Notes: generated by a model from the sequence alone, not told the origin. A stretch of DNA of 50,532 nt from Akkermansiaceae bacterium (GCA_025354565.1 JANXMQ010000030.1:1-50532); one strand, 5' to 3'; positions 25,699-33,745 are shown, numbered from the stretch's first letter. Numbers and translations are program-made.

Positions 25699-28062
25699 AT
25701 GTCGATCCGCCTGACTCGATTTATTCTAGCGGTTTTTCTCTCCGTCACGCTGTCCCATCCGGTGCAGGCCCAGATTTCCAAGCTGAAAAAAATCGCGGAA
25801 ACTCAGGGAGCATCGAATTCAGTCCCCGCCGAACAGCCTGACAAATACCGCGCTCGGCTTGAACAATGGCTACAGGAGGCACGTCTTGGAGTGAGCCGTC
25901 TTGATGCTCCCGGCGCTGCCGCCGCTCTGCCTGAGGGCATCACCCCGGACGAACTGGATGCCCGCCGCCGTGACCTCGAGCAAATCGTTCTCATTGTAAG
26001 CCGTTCGATTAAAAATCTAACGACCGTTGCCGACGCCCGCAAGGAGTTGGAACTGGCCCGGACCGAGGAAACCGCTTGGACCGGCTTCAAGGACAGTCCG
26101 CCCTACTCGTTGCTGATGATCGACGAATTGCTCAACGAGCGTGATGCGATCCGAGCCAAACTAACTTCTCATCAGTCATCACTAGCCAATTATGAACGGC
26201 TGTTAGCAACCACTCTGGATGAGGCAAAAGCCGCCGAGGAAGCTGCCAGCGGGATGATCCTCGCGGTGAAAAATGCGGACAGCGGCATGGCCGATGCTCC
26301 GAAATGGCGGCTTGAGGCGGCTAGCGAAAAGGCCAAACTGTTAGCCGCCCGCGCCGGGCTGATGCAGAACAGTTGCGATGCCCTCCGAGATCGCATCACC
26401 GCTGCCAGCACCGAAATTTCCCTGCTGGATCGAAAAATCAAGACCGCCAGCGCGAACACTCGCTTCAGTGACGATGATTTTGCCCAGATCGAAAAAATCT
26501 CGGCCGAGCGCAAAGCGGCCTTTCACACGGAAGTTGAGACAGTTTCCAAAAGACTAAAGACGGCGGTGGCCTCGCGCTCACAGGCTCAGGCCGCATTGGA
26601 GGCGCTGCTCGCTGGCGCAACCGATGGCAAGGAACCCGAGGGCCTGGAGTTTGCGAAGTTCCGCGTCGAGGTGGCTGATGGGCGTGTGGATTCGATGCAG
26701 TCCCTCATCGAATGCATTGAAAGCTTAATTCAGTTAGAGAACTTCACACTAACAGCCTATCAGGATCGCCGCGCGATTCTCGGGGCACCCTCGCTTGAAA
26801 ACCGGAAAAAGTCACTTGAGTCTCTCATTACCACCCTCGAGCGGCTACGGGTATGGGAAAATGTCGTTGCCAATGACATCACCACCTACGGCGCGGATCT
26901 CAGCAAACTTGAATCCCGCGCCGCCTCTATCAGTTCGGACGATCCGCGGTTCAGCCTGGTGAACGATCAACGCGCCGCCAGAAGCGAGAAGCTGGCGATG
27001 TTTGAGCGTCTCTCACAGACCATGGTTTCCCAGCGGAAACTCATCGAGCGCTGGGTCGCCGATTATTCTCCCAAACCCGAACAAGCGGGATTTTACGAGC
27101 GAGTTACCACCGTCTCCGCCACCGCATGGAACACGGTCAAAAAGCTCTGGAACTTCGAAGTCATGTCCTTCGAAGATAAAGTGGAAGTCGGCGGGCAGAT
27201 CATCACCGGCAGCATTCCGATCACACTCGGCTTGCTGCTGCGCGCATTGCTGTTTTTTGTCATCGGCTATCGGATCGCGTCATTCATCGCCAAGCGCATC
27301 CAGACCAGTCTCGTCGCCCGCGGTCACCTCGCGGAAGCTCAGGCTAGGACTCTGAGAAACTGGGCGATGATCGTGGTCGGCTTGTTTCTCGCACTCGGAA
27401 CACTGTCGTTTTTGAAAATCCCGCTGACCGTTTTTGCGTTCTTCGGCGGAGCCTTGGCCATCGGACTCGGCTTCGGCATGCAGACACTGATCAAGAATTT
27501 CATCAGTGGCATCATTGTGCTTGCAGAACGCAAGGTCCGCGTCGGCGACATTCTGGACGTGGATGGCATCGTCGGCACCGTCACGGAAGTGAACACCCGC
27601 TCCTCGATCATCCGGGGCGCTGACGACGTGGAGACGATGATTCCCAACTCGGCATTTCTCGAAAACCGGGTGACCAACTGGACGCTTAGCAGTTCGAAAA
27701 TCCGCCGCTTTCTGCGGGTGGGCGTCGCTTATGGAACGCCACCGGAAAAAGTCATGGATATACTAACAGAATCCGCCGGACGCCACGGACTGATTTGCAA
27801 GACGCCCGCTCCTTTTGCAATTTTTGAAGACTTCGGCGACAATGGACTCATCTTCACTCTTTACTTCTGGGTGGACCTTCAAAGCGGAACCGTTGCCATG
27901 ATCGTAACCAGCGATCTCCGCTTGATGATCGAAAAGCGTTTCAAGGAAGCGGAAATCAGCGTGCCCTATCCGCAGCGCGACATGCGTCTAACAACCGACC
28001 AGCCGATTCAGGTACGGATGACCCAAGATCCTGATGAGCAAGCGACAGTAAATCGCGGATGA
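25699..28062 (+). CDS. Large MscS-family mechanosensitive channel
   Basis: ATG 25699 gives 787 residues. A signal peptide (to VQA) leads into about 450 residues of charged, helical, coiled-coil-rich periplasmic sequence. Next come two or more membrane segments and the MscS core, recognisable by FFGGALAIGLGFGMQTLIKNF and VRVGDILDVDGIVGTVTEVNTRSS. The form is that of large MscS/MscK-type channels that release solutes on hypo-osmotic shock. The long periplasmic part may sense the cell wall. It starts 45 bp after rsgA. MscK-type function is likely but not certain. Confidence 0.85.
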   Translation: MSIRLTRFILAVFLSVTLSHPVQAQISKLKKIAETQGASNSVPAEQPDKYRARLEQWLQEARLGVSRLDAPGAAAALPEGITPDELDARRRDLEQIVLIVSRSIKNLTTVADARKELELARTEETAWTGFKDSPPYSLLMIDELLNERDAIRAKLTSHQSSLANYERLLATTLDEAKAAEEAASGMILAVKNADSGMADAPKWRLEAASEKAKLLAARAGLMQNSCDALRDRITAASTEISLLDRKIKTASANTRFSDDDFAQIEKISAERKAAFHTEVETVSKRLKTAVASRSQAQAALEALLAGATDGKEPEGLEFAKFRVEVADGRVDSMQSLIECIESLIQLENFTLTAYQDRRAILGAPSLENRKKSLESLITTLERLRVWENVVANDITTYGADLSKLESRAASISSDDPRFSLVNDQRAARSEKLAMFERLSQTMVSQRKLIERWVADYSPKPEQAGFYERVTTVSATAWNTVKKLWNFEVMSFEDKVEVGGQIITGSIPITLGLLLRALLFFVIGYRIASFIAKRIQTSLVARGHLAEAQARTLRNWAMIVVGLFLALGTLSFLKIPLTVFAFFGGALAIGLGFGMQTLIKNFISGIIVLAERKVRVGDILDVDGIVGTVTEVNTRSSIIRGADDVETMIPNSAFLENRVTNWTLSSSKIRRFLRVGVAYGTPPEKVMDILTESAGRHGLICKTPAPFAIFEDFGDNGLIFTLYFWVDLQSGTVAMIVTSDLRLMIEKRFKEAEISVPYPQRDMRLTTDQPIQVRMTQDPDEQATVNRG

Positions 28063-28125
28063 ATGCAGGAATTATTTAACAGCCAACCGCGCATGACGAG
28101 TCATGAAATGCCCTCAGGAAAGTGG

Positions 28126-28169
28126 CTGGAGCGTCTCGCTCCAGACCGTTGCCCGGGCGTCTCGCCCGG
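28126..28169. repeat. Tandem GC-rich hairpins with a shared GCGTCTCGC loop
   Basis: Two adjacent hairpins, CTGGAGCGTCTCGCTCCAG (28126-28144) and CCGGGCGTCTCGCCCGG (28153-28169), share the centre GCGTCTCGC. There is no T-run after them. They occupy most of the gap between the MscS stop and ribD. They could slow or end transcription, or be a REP-like repeat. Confidence 0.6.
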
Positions 28170-28190
28170 CGGCAGCATCAAAACCTCATC

Positions 28191-29210
28191 ATGACTTCCA
28201 CCACAGACATCGACTTGATGAGCCTAGCGCTTGACGAGGCCCGCAAGGGGATCGGCAAAACCGCACCGAATCCACCCGTGGGTGCGGTGATCGTCAAGGA
28301 TGGTATTTTGTTAGGAAGTGGCTGGCATCATGCGGCGGGACAGCCACACGCCGAACGAGAAGCACTGGCGGATGCGTTCGCAAAGCACGGCAAGGATGTC
28401 GTGAATGGAGCGACAGTTTACATCACACTGGAACCCTGCTCGACCCATGGCCGCACGCCGCCTTGCACGCAGGGGCTGATCGATGCGGGCATCGCTCGCG
28501 TCGTTTACGCCTGTGTGGATCGGAATCCGAGCCACGCCGGTCGCGCAGATGCCTTATTGAAGACGGCGGGGATCGAAGTTCTATCAGGTGTTTGTGCTGG
28601 GGAGTCGGAAAAATTACTGCGGCCATTTTTCAAAGTCCGTGAAACCGGAATGCCGTGGGTGATTTGGAAATCCGCGATGAGTCTCGATGGCCGCATCACC
28701 CGTCCTCCGGCCGAGGGCCAATGGCTGACCGGTGAACTTGCCCGTGCCGATGTGCAGAAACTTCGCTCCACCGTCGATGCCATTCTAACGAGTGGTGAAA
28801 CCGTCCGCCGTGACCATCCCGCGCTGACCATCCGCGTGCCGGAATTGTTAGCCGGACGCCAGCAACCGTGGCGTGTCATTGTCTCCGATTTCCCGGAATC
28901 GTTGCCGGACGATGAGCCCCGTGACCGCACCCTGATCCGCCCCCGCGCCGATCTTGAACGAACCCTGCGTGGACTGGCGGAAGAGCAGGGTGTTCTATCT
29001 GTAATGGTCGAGGCCGGCGGTGTTTTTTCCGCCGCTCTGTTCGAAGCGGGCTTGGTTGACGAAGTCGTCGTTTACTACGCACCGATGCTTTGTGGCGGAC
29101 CTTCGCCGGGCTTGGCAGGCGGCGGCTTGAAAGAGTCACTGCATCTGGACGAGATCGACTTCCAACGATTCGGAAATGATATCCGGCTACGTGGAATCAT
29201 CAGAACCTAA
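28191..29210 (+). CDS. ribD: Bifunctional riboflavin biosynthesis deaminase/reductase
   Basis: ATG 28191 gives 339 residues; the upstream GTG frame from 28122 would read through the tandem hairpins. The deaminase half has the zinc motif HAEREALADA and TLEPCSTHGRTPPC. The reductase half has the SLDGRI, SGETVRRDHP and VEAGGVFSAALFE motifs. It converts the pyrimidine after the GTP cyclohydrolase II step. No other rib gene and no FMN riboswitch was seen in front. The stop TAA lies inside the R-box of the attC-like site at 29206-29268, so a cassette seems to have inserted exactly at its 3' end. Confidence 0.93.
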   Translation: MTSTTDIDLMSLALDEARKGIGKTAPNPPVGAVIVKDGILLGSGWHHAAGQPHAEREALADAFAKHGKDVVNGATVYITLEPCSTHGRTPPCTQGLIDAGIARVVYACVDRNPSHAGRADALLKTAGIEVLSGVCAGESEKLLRPFFKVRETGMPWVIWKSAMSLDGRITRPPAEGQWLTGELARADVQKLRSTVDAILTSGETVRRDHPALTIRVPELLAGRQQPWRVIVSDFPESLPDDEPRDRTLIRPRADLERTLRGLAEEQGVLSVMVEAGGVFSAALFEAGLVDEVVVYYAPMLCGGPSPGLAGGGLKESLHLDEIDFQRFGNDIRLRGIIRT

Positions 29211-29268
29211 CGACCCCAAGCTCAGCGACAGCCGGAGCGGTTCGCTGCAGCGCATGGTGGCGTTCGGC
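29206..29268 (-). other. attC-like integron recombination site 1
   Basis: On the plus strand CCTAACG (29206-29212) pairs with CGTTCGG (29261-29267), 6 of 7 bases. Inside, GCTCAGC (29220-29226) pairs with GCTGCAGC (29244-29251) leaving one extra C, which is the extrahelical base typical of attC. A short stem and loop fill the centre. On the minus strand the 3' box reads GTTAGGT, matching GTTRRRY. Size is 63 bp, within the 57-141 bp usual for attC. The YoeB stop codon lies right against the site. Confidence 0.68.
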
Positions 29269-29532
29269 TCATTCGTAGTGAGTCCACATACGGACAACCT
29301 TGATCGTGTGCTCGGCGTCATAAACCTGATACACCAAGCGGTGTTGGATGTTGATACGGCGGGAGTAGGCTCCGGCCAAATCTCCGATGAGCTTTTCGTA
29401 TGGCGGGGGATTCTGAAATGGGTTCTTCGCGATGATGTCGAGAAGACGTTGCGCCTGTGGTTTGAGGTCTGAGGACGCCAGTTTCTTGGCGTCCTTCTGC
29501 GCTTGCTTCGTGTAAACGATGGACCAACTCAC
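29269..29532 (-). CDS. yoeB: YoeB-type ribosome-dependent mRNase toxin
   Basis: GTG 29532 gives 87 residues starting VSWSIVYTKQAQKDAKKL. The RelE-fold pattern is intact: EKLIGDLAGAYSRRINIQHRLVYQV and the C-terminal VVRMWTHYE with the catalytic His-Tyr. The GTG overlaps the antitoxin stop, so the pair is coupled. The stop TGA lies directly on attC-like site 1. Known YoeB toxins cut mRNA on the ribosome. A longer frame to 29643 overlaps the antitoxin and is not used. Confidence 0.9.
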   Translation of the reverse strand: MSWSIVYTKQAQKDAKKLASSDLKPQAQRLLDIIAKNPFQNPPPYEKLIGDLAGAYSRRINIQHRLVYQVYDAEHTIKVVRMWTHYE

Positions 29533-29771
29533 CAGCCGGGTTTGGTGGAGGATTTGTCGAGCGGCTCTGCCATGCCCTTGCGGATGGAATCGCGCGTACC
29601 GGGAATCGAGATGAGATGGAGTGTCTCCTGGATACTGCGCCAATCGTCCTCGGACACGAGAACGGCGTTGGAACGTTTGCCGGTAATCTGGATGGGTTCG
29701 TGAGACTCGGCGACCTCATCGAGGAGTTGATAGAGCTTCGAGCGGGCTTGGGTGACAGGAAGTGAAGTCAT
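29529..29771 (-). CDS. yefM: YefM/Phd-type antitoxin of YoeB
   Basis: The 80 residues open MTSLPVTQARSKLYQLLDEV, the Phd/YefM N-terminal fold, with the ITGKRSNAVLVSEDDWRSIQETL stretch that is a family hallmark. The C-terminal part (RKGMAEPLDKSSTKPGW) binds toxin. It overlaps the yoeB start by four bases. It should block YoeB and repress the operon. Its own promoter would lie at 29772-29820, before attC-like site 2. Confidence 0.9.
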   Translation of the reverse strand: MTSLPVTQARSKLYQLLDEVAESHEPIQITGKRSNAVLVSEDDWRSIQETLHLISIPGTRDSIRKGMAEPLDKSSTKPGW

Positions 29772-29821
29772 GCCCGAAGCGTGCGGGAAAGCGTGCGTGT
29801 TGTCAAGTGGCGCGGAGAACG

Positions 29822-29997
29822 CCTAACGACCCCAAGCTCAGCGACTGCGGAGTGCGGCGCGGTAGCTGCGTGGTGGAGCGTAGCGAAGGCATACGGACTA
29901 CGAAAGAAGGTGGCTCGGACGAGACGGGTCCGAGCTAGAAACAGCAGCCAGCGTGACGCCGGAGCAGTTCGCTGCAGCTCAGGAGGCCACGGTTCAT
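29822..29997 (-). other. attC-like integron recombination site 2 (enlarged centre)
   Basis: The block CCTAACGACCCCAAGCTCAG (29822 onward) continuing CGAC is identical to site 1. The paired GCTGCAGC lies at 29971-29978, followed by a shortened outer box GGTTCATT. The centre is about 130 bp larger than in site 1 and holds a hairpin GCTCGGAC/GTCCGAGC (29913-29934). On the minus strand the 3' box is GTTAGGC, a perfect GTTRRRY. The DUF4160 stop codon overlaps the site edge. The outer box appears degenerate, so recombination activity is uncertain. Confidence 0.6.
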
Positions 29998-30254
29998 TCG
30001 AGGGGCGCGATCGGTAAGAGAGGCTGTTGCTGCCTCGCGCGATTCCAGTCATCGCGCAATTCTTGCAGGTGTATCTCTCGCCAGCGGTTGACCAAGTCAT
30101 ACGCAATTCTGGGCAAGTGGCCTTCATGGATCGCGCCGGTCTCAATCTCGATGAGTGCCTCGTGCCCGCCGTAGATCGCGTGAAAATGAGTGGGCGGGTG
30201 ATCGCGATAATAGAAGCGAACGATGATGCCATAAAAGCGGCTGACCTCAGGCAT
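29994..30254 (-). CDS. DUF4160 protein
   Basis: ATG 30254 (MPEVSRFYGIIVRFYYRDH) gives 86 residues. The phrase YYRDHPPTHFHAIYGGHEALIEIETGAIHEG is the DUF4160 signature. The start overlaps the DUF2442 stop, so the two are coupled. The pair is common in bacteria, often near toxin-antitoxin loci, and has been suggested to be such a module. The function is unproved. The stop sits on attC-like site 2 in the same way as the yoeB stop on site 1. Confidence 0.85.
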   Translation of the reverse strand: MPEVSRFYGIIVRFYYRDHPPTHFHAIYGGHEALIEIETGAIHEGHLPRIAYDLVNRWREIHLQELRDDWNRARQQQPLLPIAPLE

Positions 30255-30501
30255 GGGCGGGCGCTGCTGAGTGGGCGATCTCGTGGTAAGCGGCATCCGG
30301 GCAAATCTCGATGTCCTCGGACCAAGCGATCTGCCCAAACTGCCCGACGTGGACGGTGCGAAAGAACGCCTCGTCTGCGAGCGGCGTAAAAACACCGCGC
30401 CCAACATCGGCGGCAAGGTCGATGACGCCCTCAACGCCATCTGGATACACGACGCGAAGGCGAAATCCTGCAAGCGCTTCGACTTTGATTGGTCTGTTCA
30501 T
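30247..30501 (-). CDS. DUF2442 protein
   Basis: This 84-residue protein reads MNRPIKVEALAGFRLRVVYP and then FGQIAWSEDIEICPDAAYHEI, the usual DUF2442 pattern of a small mixed alpha-beta domain. It overlaps the DUF4160 gene by eight bases and is likely its partner. The mature protein has no export signal. The upstream region carries three copies of a GTCGTATAG motif. Confidence 0.85.
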   Translation of the reverse strand: MNRPIKVEALAGFRLRVVYPDGVEGVIDLAADVGRGVFTPLADEAFFRTVHVGQFGQIAWSEDIEICPDAAYHEIAHSAAPAHA

Positions 30502-30559
30502 ATGGAAAGGATGACCCGCCCGTTCCTGAGTGCAAGGCGCGAGTCGCTTAACTTCCTAT

Positions 30560-30753
30560 TATACGACTGGCGGATCTTTCCTGTCGTATAGCAAGAACCA
30601 CTGGAAGTGCCATTCCATTGGTGCTGGCGGGGGATTGGTGGTAATTACGAAGCACGATCCAGTCGTATAGTTGGGGACGGGGTGTGGCGAGAAAATTTCC
30701 GCAAAAAGCTTTTTACTCAACGCACAAGAATTTTCACAATTCCAGTCGTATAG
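30560..30753. repeat. GTCGTATAG repeats (one inverted, three direct)
   Basis: An inverted copy TATACGAC (30560-30567) pairs with GTCGTATA (30583-30590). Two identical 13-mers TCCAGTCGTATAG lie at 30658-30670 and 30741-30753, 83 bp apart. They fill the gene-free 296 bp between the DUF2442 start and the bioA stop. Otherwise this gap shows no coding frame. They could be regulator sites or remnants of a lost element. Confidence 0.5.
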
Positions 30754-30797
30754 CAGGGGCTGCCTCAGATTACTTCATTGCATTGCTGCGAATGATG

Positions 30798-32075
30798 TTA
30801 GTGGTCAAGTGCCTGATCGAGCGCGTTTACCGCGTAGTCGATTTCCTCAAGTTTCGTGGCGAGCGGCAGCATGAGAACGATGGTGTCGAGGATGGGACGG
30901 GTGAGCAGGCCGTGGGCGCGGGCGGCGAGGCAGATGGCTTCGCCGAAACGCTCACCGGATGGAAATTTCTCGCCATCGGGGCGACGGAGTTCGATGCCGG
31001 CGATGAAGCCGCATTGGCGGACCTCGTGGATGACGGGGTAGCGGGATTTCATGGCGGTTAGGCCTTCACTTAGGTGGGCAATTTTTCCTGATAGGTGGAC
31101 GAGAGTTTTTTCCCGCTCAAAAACATCGAGGCTGGCGAGGGCGGCGGCGCATCCTAACGAATTCGCGGTATAACTATGGCCATAGTAGAACGCCCGGTCC
31201 GCACCGCCGAGGAACGCGTCGTAAATTTTTCCGGTCGTTAGAGTGGCCGCCAACGGAAGGTAGCCGCCGGTAAGCCCCTTGGCCAGACAGAGTAAATCCG
31301 GGATGACGTTTTCCTGTTGGCAGGCGAACATTGTTCCTGTGCGACCAAAGCCGGTCATGACTTCATCAAGGATGAGATGGACGCCGTTTTCATCACACCA
31401 ATGCCTCAGTTCCGCAAGCATCCCGGCGGGCCATGGGTGCATTTCGTTGACTCCTTGGATGAGCGGCTCGATGACGACGGCGGCGATTTTTTCAGATGAA
31501 AATGTGTCCAAATCCGCCAGTGAGGAAACATGTCGGACCGGAAATCCGAGTCCCCGGAAGCGCTCGGAAAATCTCCCGACGCCGCCGAGCGAGGCCGCGC
31601 CGAGCGTGTCGCCGTGGTAGCCGTTAGAGAACGCGATGAAGCCATCGCGCTCGGGTGCGCCGGTTTGTTGGCGGTATTGCACGGCCATTTTCAAGGCGCA
31701 CTCGATGGCGGTCGAGCCGTCGTCGGAGAAAAACACCCGCTCCAGGGTGTGCTCTGGAAAAAACCCGCAGAGCCGCTTGGCTAATTCCGTGGCGAGTGGG
31801 TGGGTGAAGCCGAGAAATGAGGTGTGTGCGGCTTTTTCTAACTGCTCACGGATCGCGGTGTTGATCGCTGGGTGGGCATGGCCGTGGAGGTTGGTCCAGA
31901 TCGACGAATTTCCATCCAAATACTTCCGGCCCTCGGAATCCCATAGCCAAACGCCCTCGCCGCGAACGATCACTAACGGCTCATGGCCGCGCGCGCACCA
32001 CTCGGCCTGCCGCGTAAACGGATGCCAACAGTGGGCCTGATCGCTCTCCATCCAGCGGCGGGTGTCCTCGCGCAT
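30798..32075 (-). CDS. bioA: Adenosylmethionine-8-amino-7-oxononanoate aminotransferase
   Basis: This 425-residue class III aminotransferase opens with CWHPFTRQAEW and GVWLWDSEGRKYLDGNSSIW, as in BioA. The PLP lysine is in CLAKGLTGGYLPLAATLTT; LILDEVMTGFGRTG carries the PLP-binding Asp; and the SAM-family phrase YYGHSYTANSLGCAAAL is present. It makes 7,8-diaminononanoate in biotin synthesis. No other bio gene lies in the window. The 5' region (32076-32270) shows no clear motif. Confidence 0.92.
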   Translation of the reverse strand: MREDTRRWMESDQAHCWHPFTRQAEWCARGHEPLVIVRGEGVWLWDSEGRKYLDGNSSIWTNLHGHAHPAINTAIREQLEKAAHTSFLGFTHPLATELAKRLCGFFPEHTLERVFFSDDGSTAIECALKMAVQYRQQTGAPERDGFIAFSNGYHGDTLGAASLGGVGRFSERFRGLGFPVRHVSSLADLDTFSSEKIAAVVIEPLIQGVNEMHPWPAGMLAELRHWCDENGVHLILDEVMTGFGRTGTMFACQQENVIPDLLCLAKGLTGGYLPLAATLTTGKIYDAFLGGADRAFYYGHSYTANSLGCAAALASLDVFEREKTLVHLSGKIAHLSEGLTAMKSRYPVIHEVRQCGFIAGIELRRPDGEKFPSGERFGEAICLAARAHGLLTRPILDTIVLMLPLATKLEEIDYAVNALDQALDH

Positions 32076-32270
32076 GGATGCAGAATGGGCATTGAGCGAC
32101 GTTCTTCAACCCGCAATCTACGCCAGTTGTTCGGGCGTGAAAATTCGTGCTAAATTTTGCTGGAAACACGCGATCACGGCATGGTGATTGGCCGGAAATG
32201 GGATACTTCTTGGGTGTCGCCGCAAGCATATCCCCCCCCGAGGTGCTGCGGACCACGACACATTCCCCCC

Positions 32271-32320
32271 AAAAAACAAGTCGGCGGATGTTGGAGGTTT
32301 CCCCCTTGAACATCCGCCGA
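32271..32320 (-). terminator. Rho-independent terminator of the ATPase gene
   Basis: A perfect 12-bp stem (TCGGCGGATGTT at 32281-32292 with AACATCCGCCGA at 32309-32320) is followed on the minus strand by CTTGTTTTTTGGGG. It lies 9 bp after the stop of the minus-strand DUF4143-type gene, which it should end. Confidence 0.85.
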
Positions 32321-32328
32321 TCTGCTTT

Positions 32329-33558
32329 TCACCATTCCCAAAGCAGCTTCAAAGGCACCGCGAGGATTTTCGGGCCGTCGAGTTGGAGGACTGAGGAGCC
32401 GTCGTAGAAAATGATGCCGGATTGGAAATCATTTCCCGCTTGGGTCGCCAGCCGACGCAGACCGTTGCCGTCCGAATGATGGAGCGTGGCGGATGCTTTG
32501 ATTTCCACACCCCAGACCTTGCTGCCGCGAGTGAGCACGACATCGACCTCCACCTGATCCTTGTCCCGGGAGTGCCAGAAGCGCAGGTCGGGATCGGTCC
32601 AGCCAGCTTGGGCGATGAGCTGTTGGAGAACGAAGGATTCGAGCAAATGGCCGAATTTATCACGCCGCTTGAGCCAGTCGCCGGAGGAAATTCCCGAGAG
32701 CGAGGAGGCGAGGCCGCTGTCCACGAGATGGATTTTCGGAGTCTTGATGAGGCGCTTCGCGGAGTTCCGATGCCATGGTGCGAGACGGCGCACGAGGAAC
32801 AAGCGTTCGAGCACGGTGATGTAGCGCTCGACGGTTTGGCGGTCGAGTTTGAGATCGTTGGATAGTGACGAGGTGTTCAGGAGGTTGCCGGTTTGATGGG
32901 CGAGCATTTCCAGCAAGCGGGCGACTTCCTCGCTATCACGGACGAGGGCCACATCGTGGACATCGCGGTCGATGACAGAGCGCAGATATTGGCGGTGCCA
33001 CTGGCGGGCGCGAATTGGCGAGCGACCTTGTGGCTCGGGGTAGCCACCGGCGACGATGCGCCCGGGCAGACTGGATGGAGCCAAGCTGTCTTCACGAAGG
33101 CGCTTGTCTGAAAGGTCGTTGACCAACCAGCGACTGAGAAAATGGCCAGGATTCCAGGATTTTTCCGCCTCGGTCAGCGGGTGCAAGTAGAGGCACTCCA
33201 TCCGCCCGGCAAGCGAGTCTGGCAGGTGGGGGAGCTGAAGCAAATTTGCGGAGCCGGTGAGTAGGAACCGACCGGGACGGCGGTTTTCGTCCACGGCGCG
33301 CTTGATGGTGAGGAGCAGATCCGGTGCGCGTTGGATTTCATCGAGCGTAATGTCTCCCTGCCATTGCGCGATGAATCCCTTGGGGTCTCGGGTGGCGGCA
33401 GCGAGTAAATCCACGTCATCCAGGCTGAGATACTGGCGGGACGGGTCAAGCGAGCGGGCGAGGGTGGATTTGCCACACTGGCGCGGACCGAGCAGGCAGA
33501 CGACGGGGGTGTCTGTCATGGCTTCGTTCAAAGCGCTTTGAATCCCGCGTGGGAGCAT
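32329..33558 (-). CDS. ATPase of the AAA_14/DUF4143 family
   Basis: ATG 33558 (MLPRGIQSALNEAMTDTP) gives 409 residues. Early motifs are the P-loop LGPRQCGKSTLARSLD, the Walker B ITLDEIQRAPDLLLTIK, and SANLLQLPHLPDSLAGR. A C-terminal PDDEXK-like domain ends with DKDQVEVDVVLTRGSKVWGVEIKA, where Glu and Lys residues fit a nuclease fold. Families of this shape are common in bacteria; the function is unknown, and some take part in transposon or defence biology. ATG 33576 (MDG) is an alternative start. Frames up to 33690 read through the tandem repeats. Confidence 0.8.
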   Translation of the reverse strand: MLPRGIQSALNEAMTDTPVVCLLGPRQCGKSTLARSLDPSRQYLSLDDVDLLAAATRDPKGFIAQWQGDITLDEIQRAPDLLLTIKRAVDENRRPGRFLLTGSANLLQLPHLPDSLAGRMECLYLHPLTEAEKSWNPGHFLSRWLVNDLSDKRLREDSLAPSSLPGRIVAGGYPEPQGRSPIRARQWHRQYLRSVIDRDVHDVALVRDSEEVARLLEMLAHQTGNLLNTSSLSNDLKLDRQTVERYITVLERLFLVRRLAPWHRNSAKRLIKTPKIHLVDSGLASSLSGISSGDWLKRRDKFGHLLESFVLQQLIAQAGWTDPDLRFWHSRDKDQVEVDVVLTRGSKVWGVEIKASATLHHSDGNGLRRLATQAGNDFQSGIIFYDGSSVLQLDGPKILAVPLKLLWEW

Positions 33559-33570
33559 TCTATCAAGACC

Positions 33571-33632
33571 GTCCATTTGTGGTATAGGGTAGCGTCCAAT
33601 TGTGGCATTGGCAAGCGTCCAATTGTGGTATT
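33571..33632 (-). promoter_or_regulatory. Three direct repeats at 23-bp spacing upstream of the ATPase gene
   Basis: GTCCATTTGTGGTAT (33571-33585), GTCCAATTGTGGCAT (33594-33608) and GTCCAATTGTGGTAT (33617-33631) are spaced 23 bp apart, about two helical turns each. They lie immediately before the likely start of the ATPase gene. The layout fits tandem operators or binding sites for the ATPase itself. Confidence 0.65.
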
Positions 33633-33745
33633 CATCATCATTTTTCCCAATAAATCCGCCCATTTCCCAGCCTGCACGCAATGATAACACCGCATCCGGG
33701 CTTGCTCGTCCAGCGTCCAGCGATTAGGCCGTGCCGCCCGTTTCC

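Noticed and set aside
28063-28190. Possible FMN riboswitch before ribD
   Set aside because: None of the conserved riboswitch elements were seen; only tandem hairpins are present.
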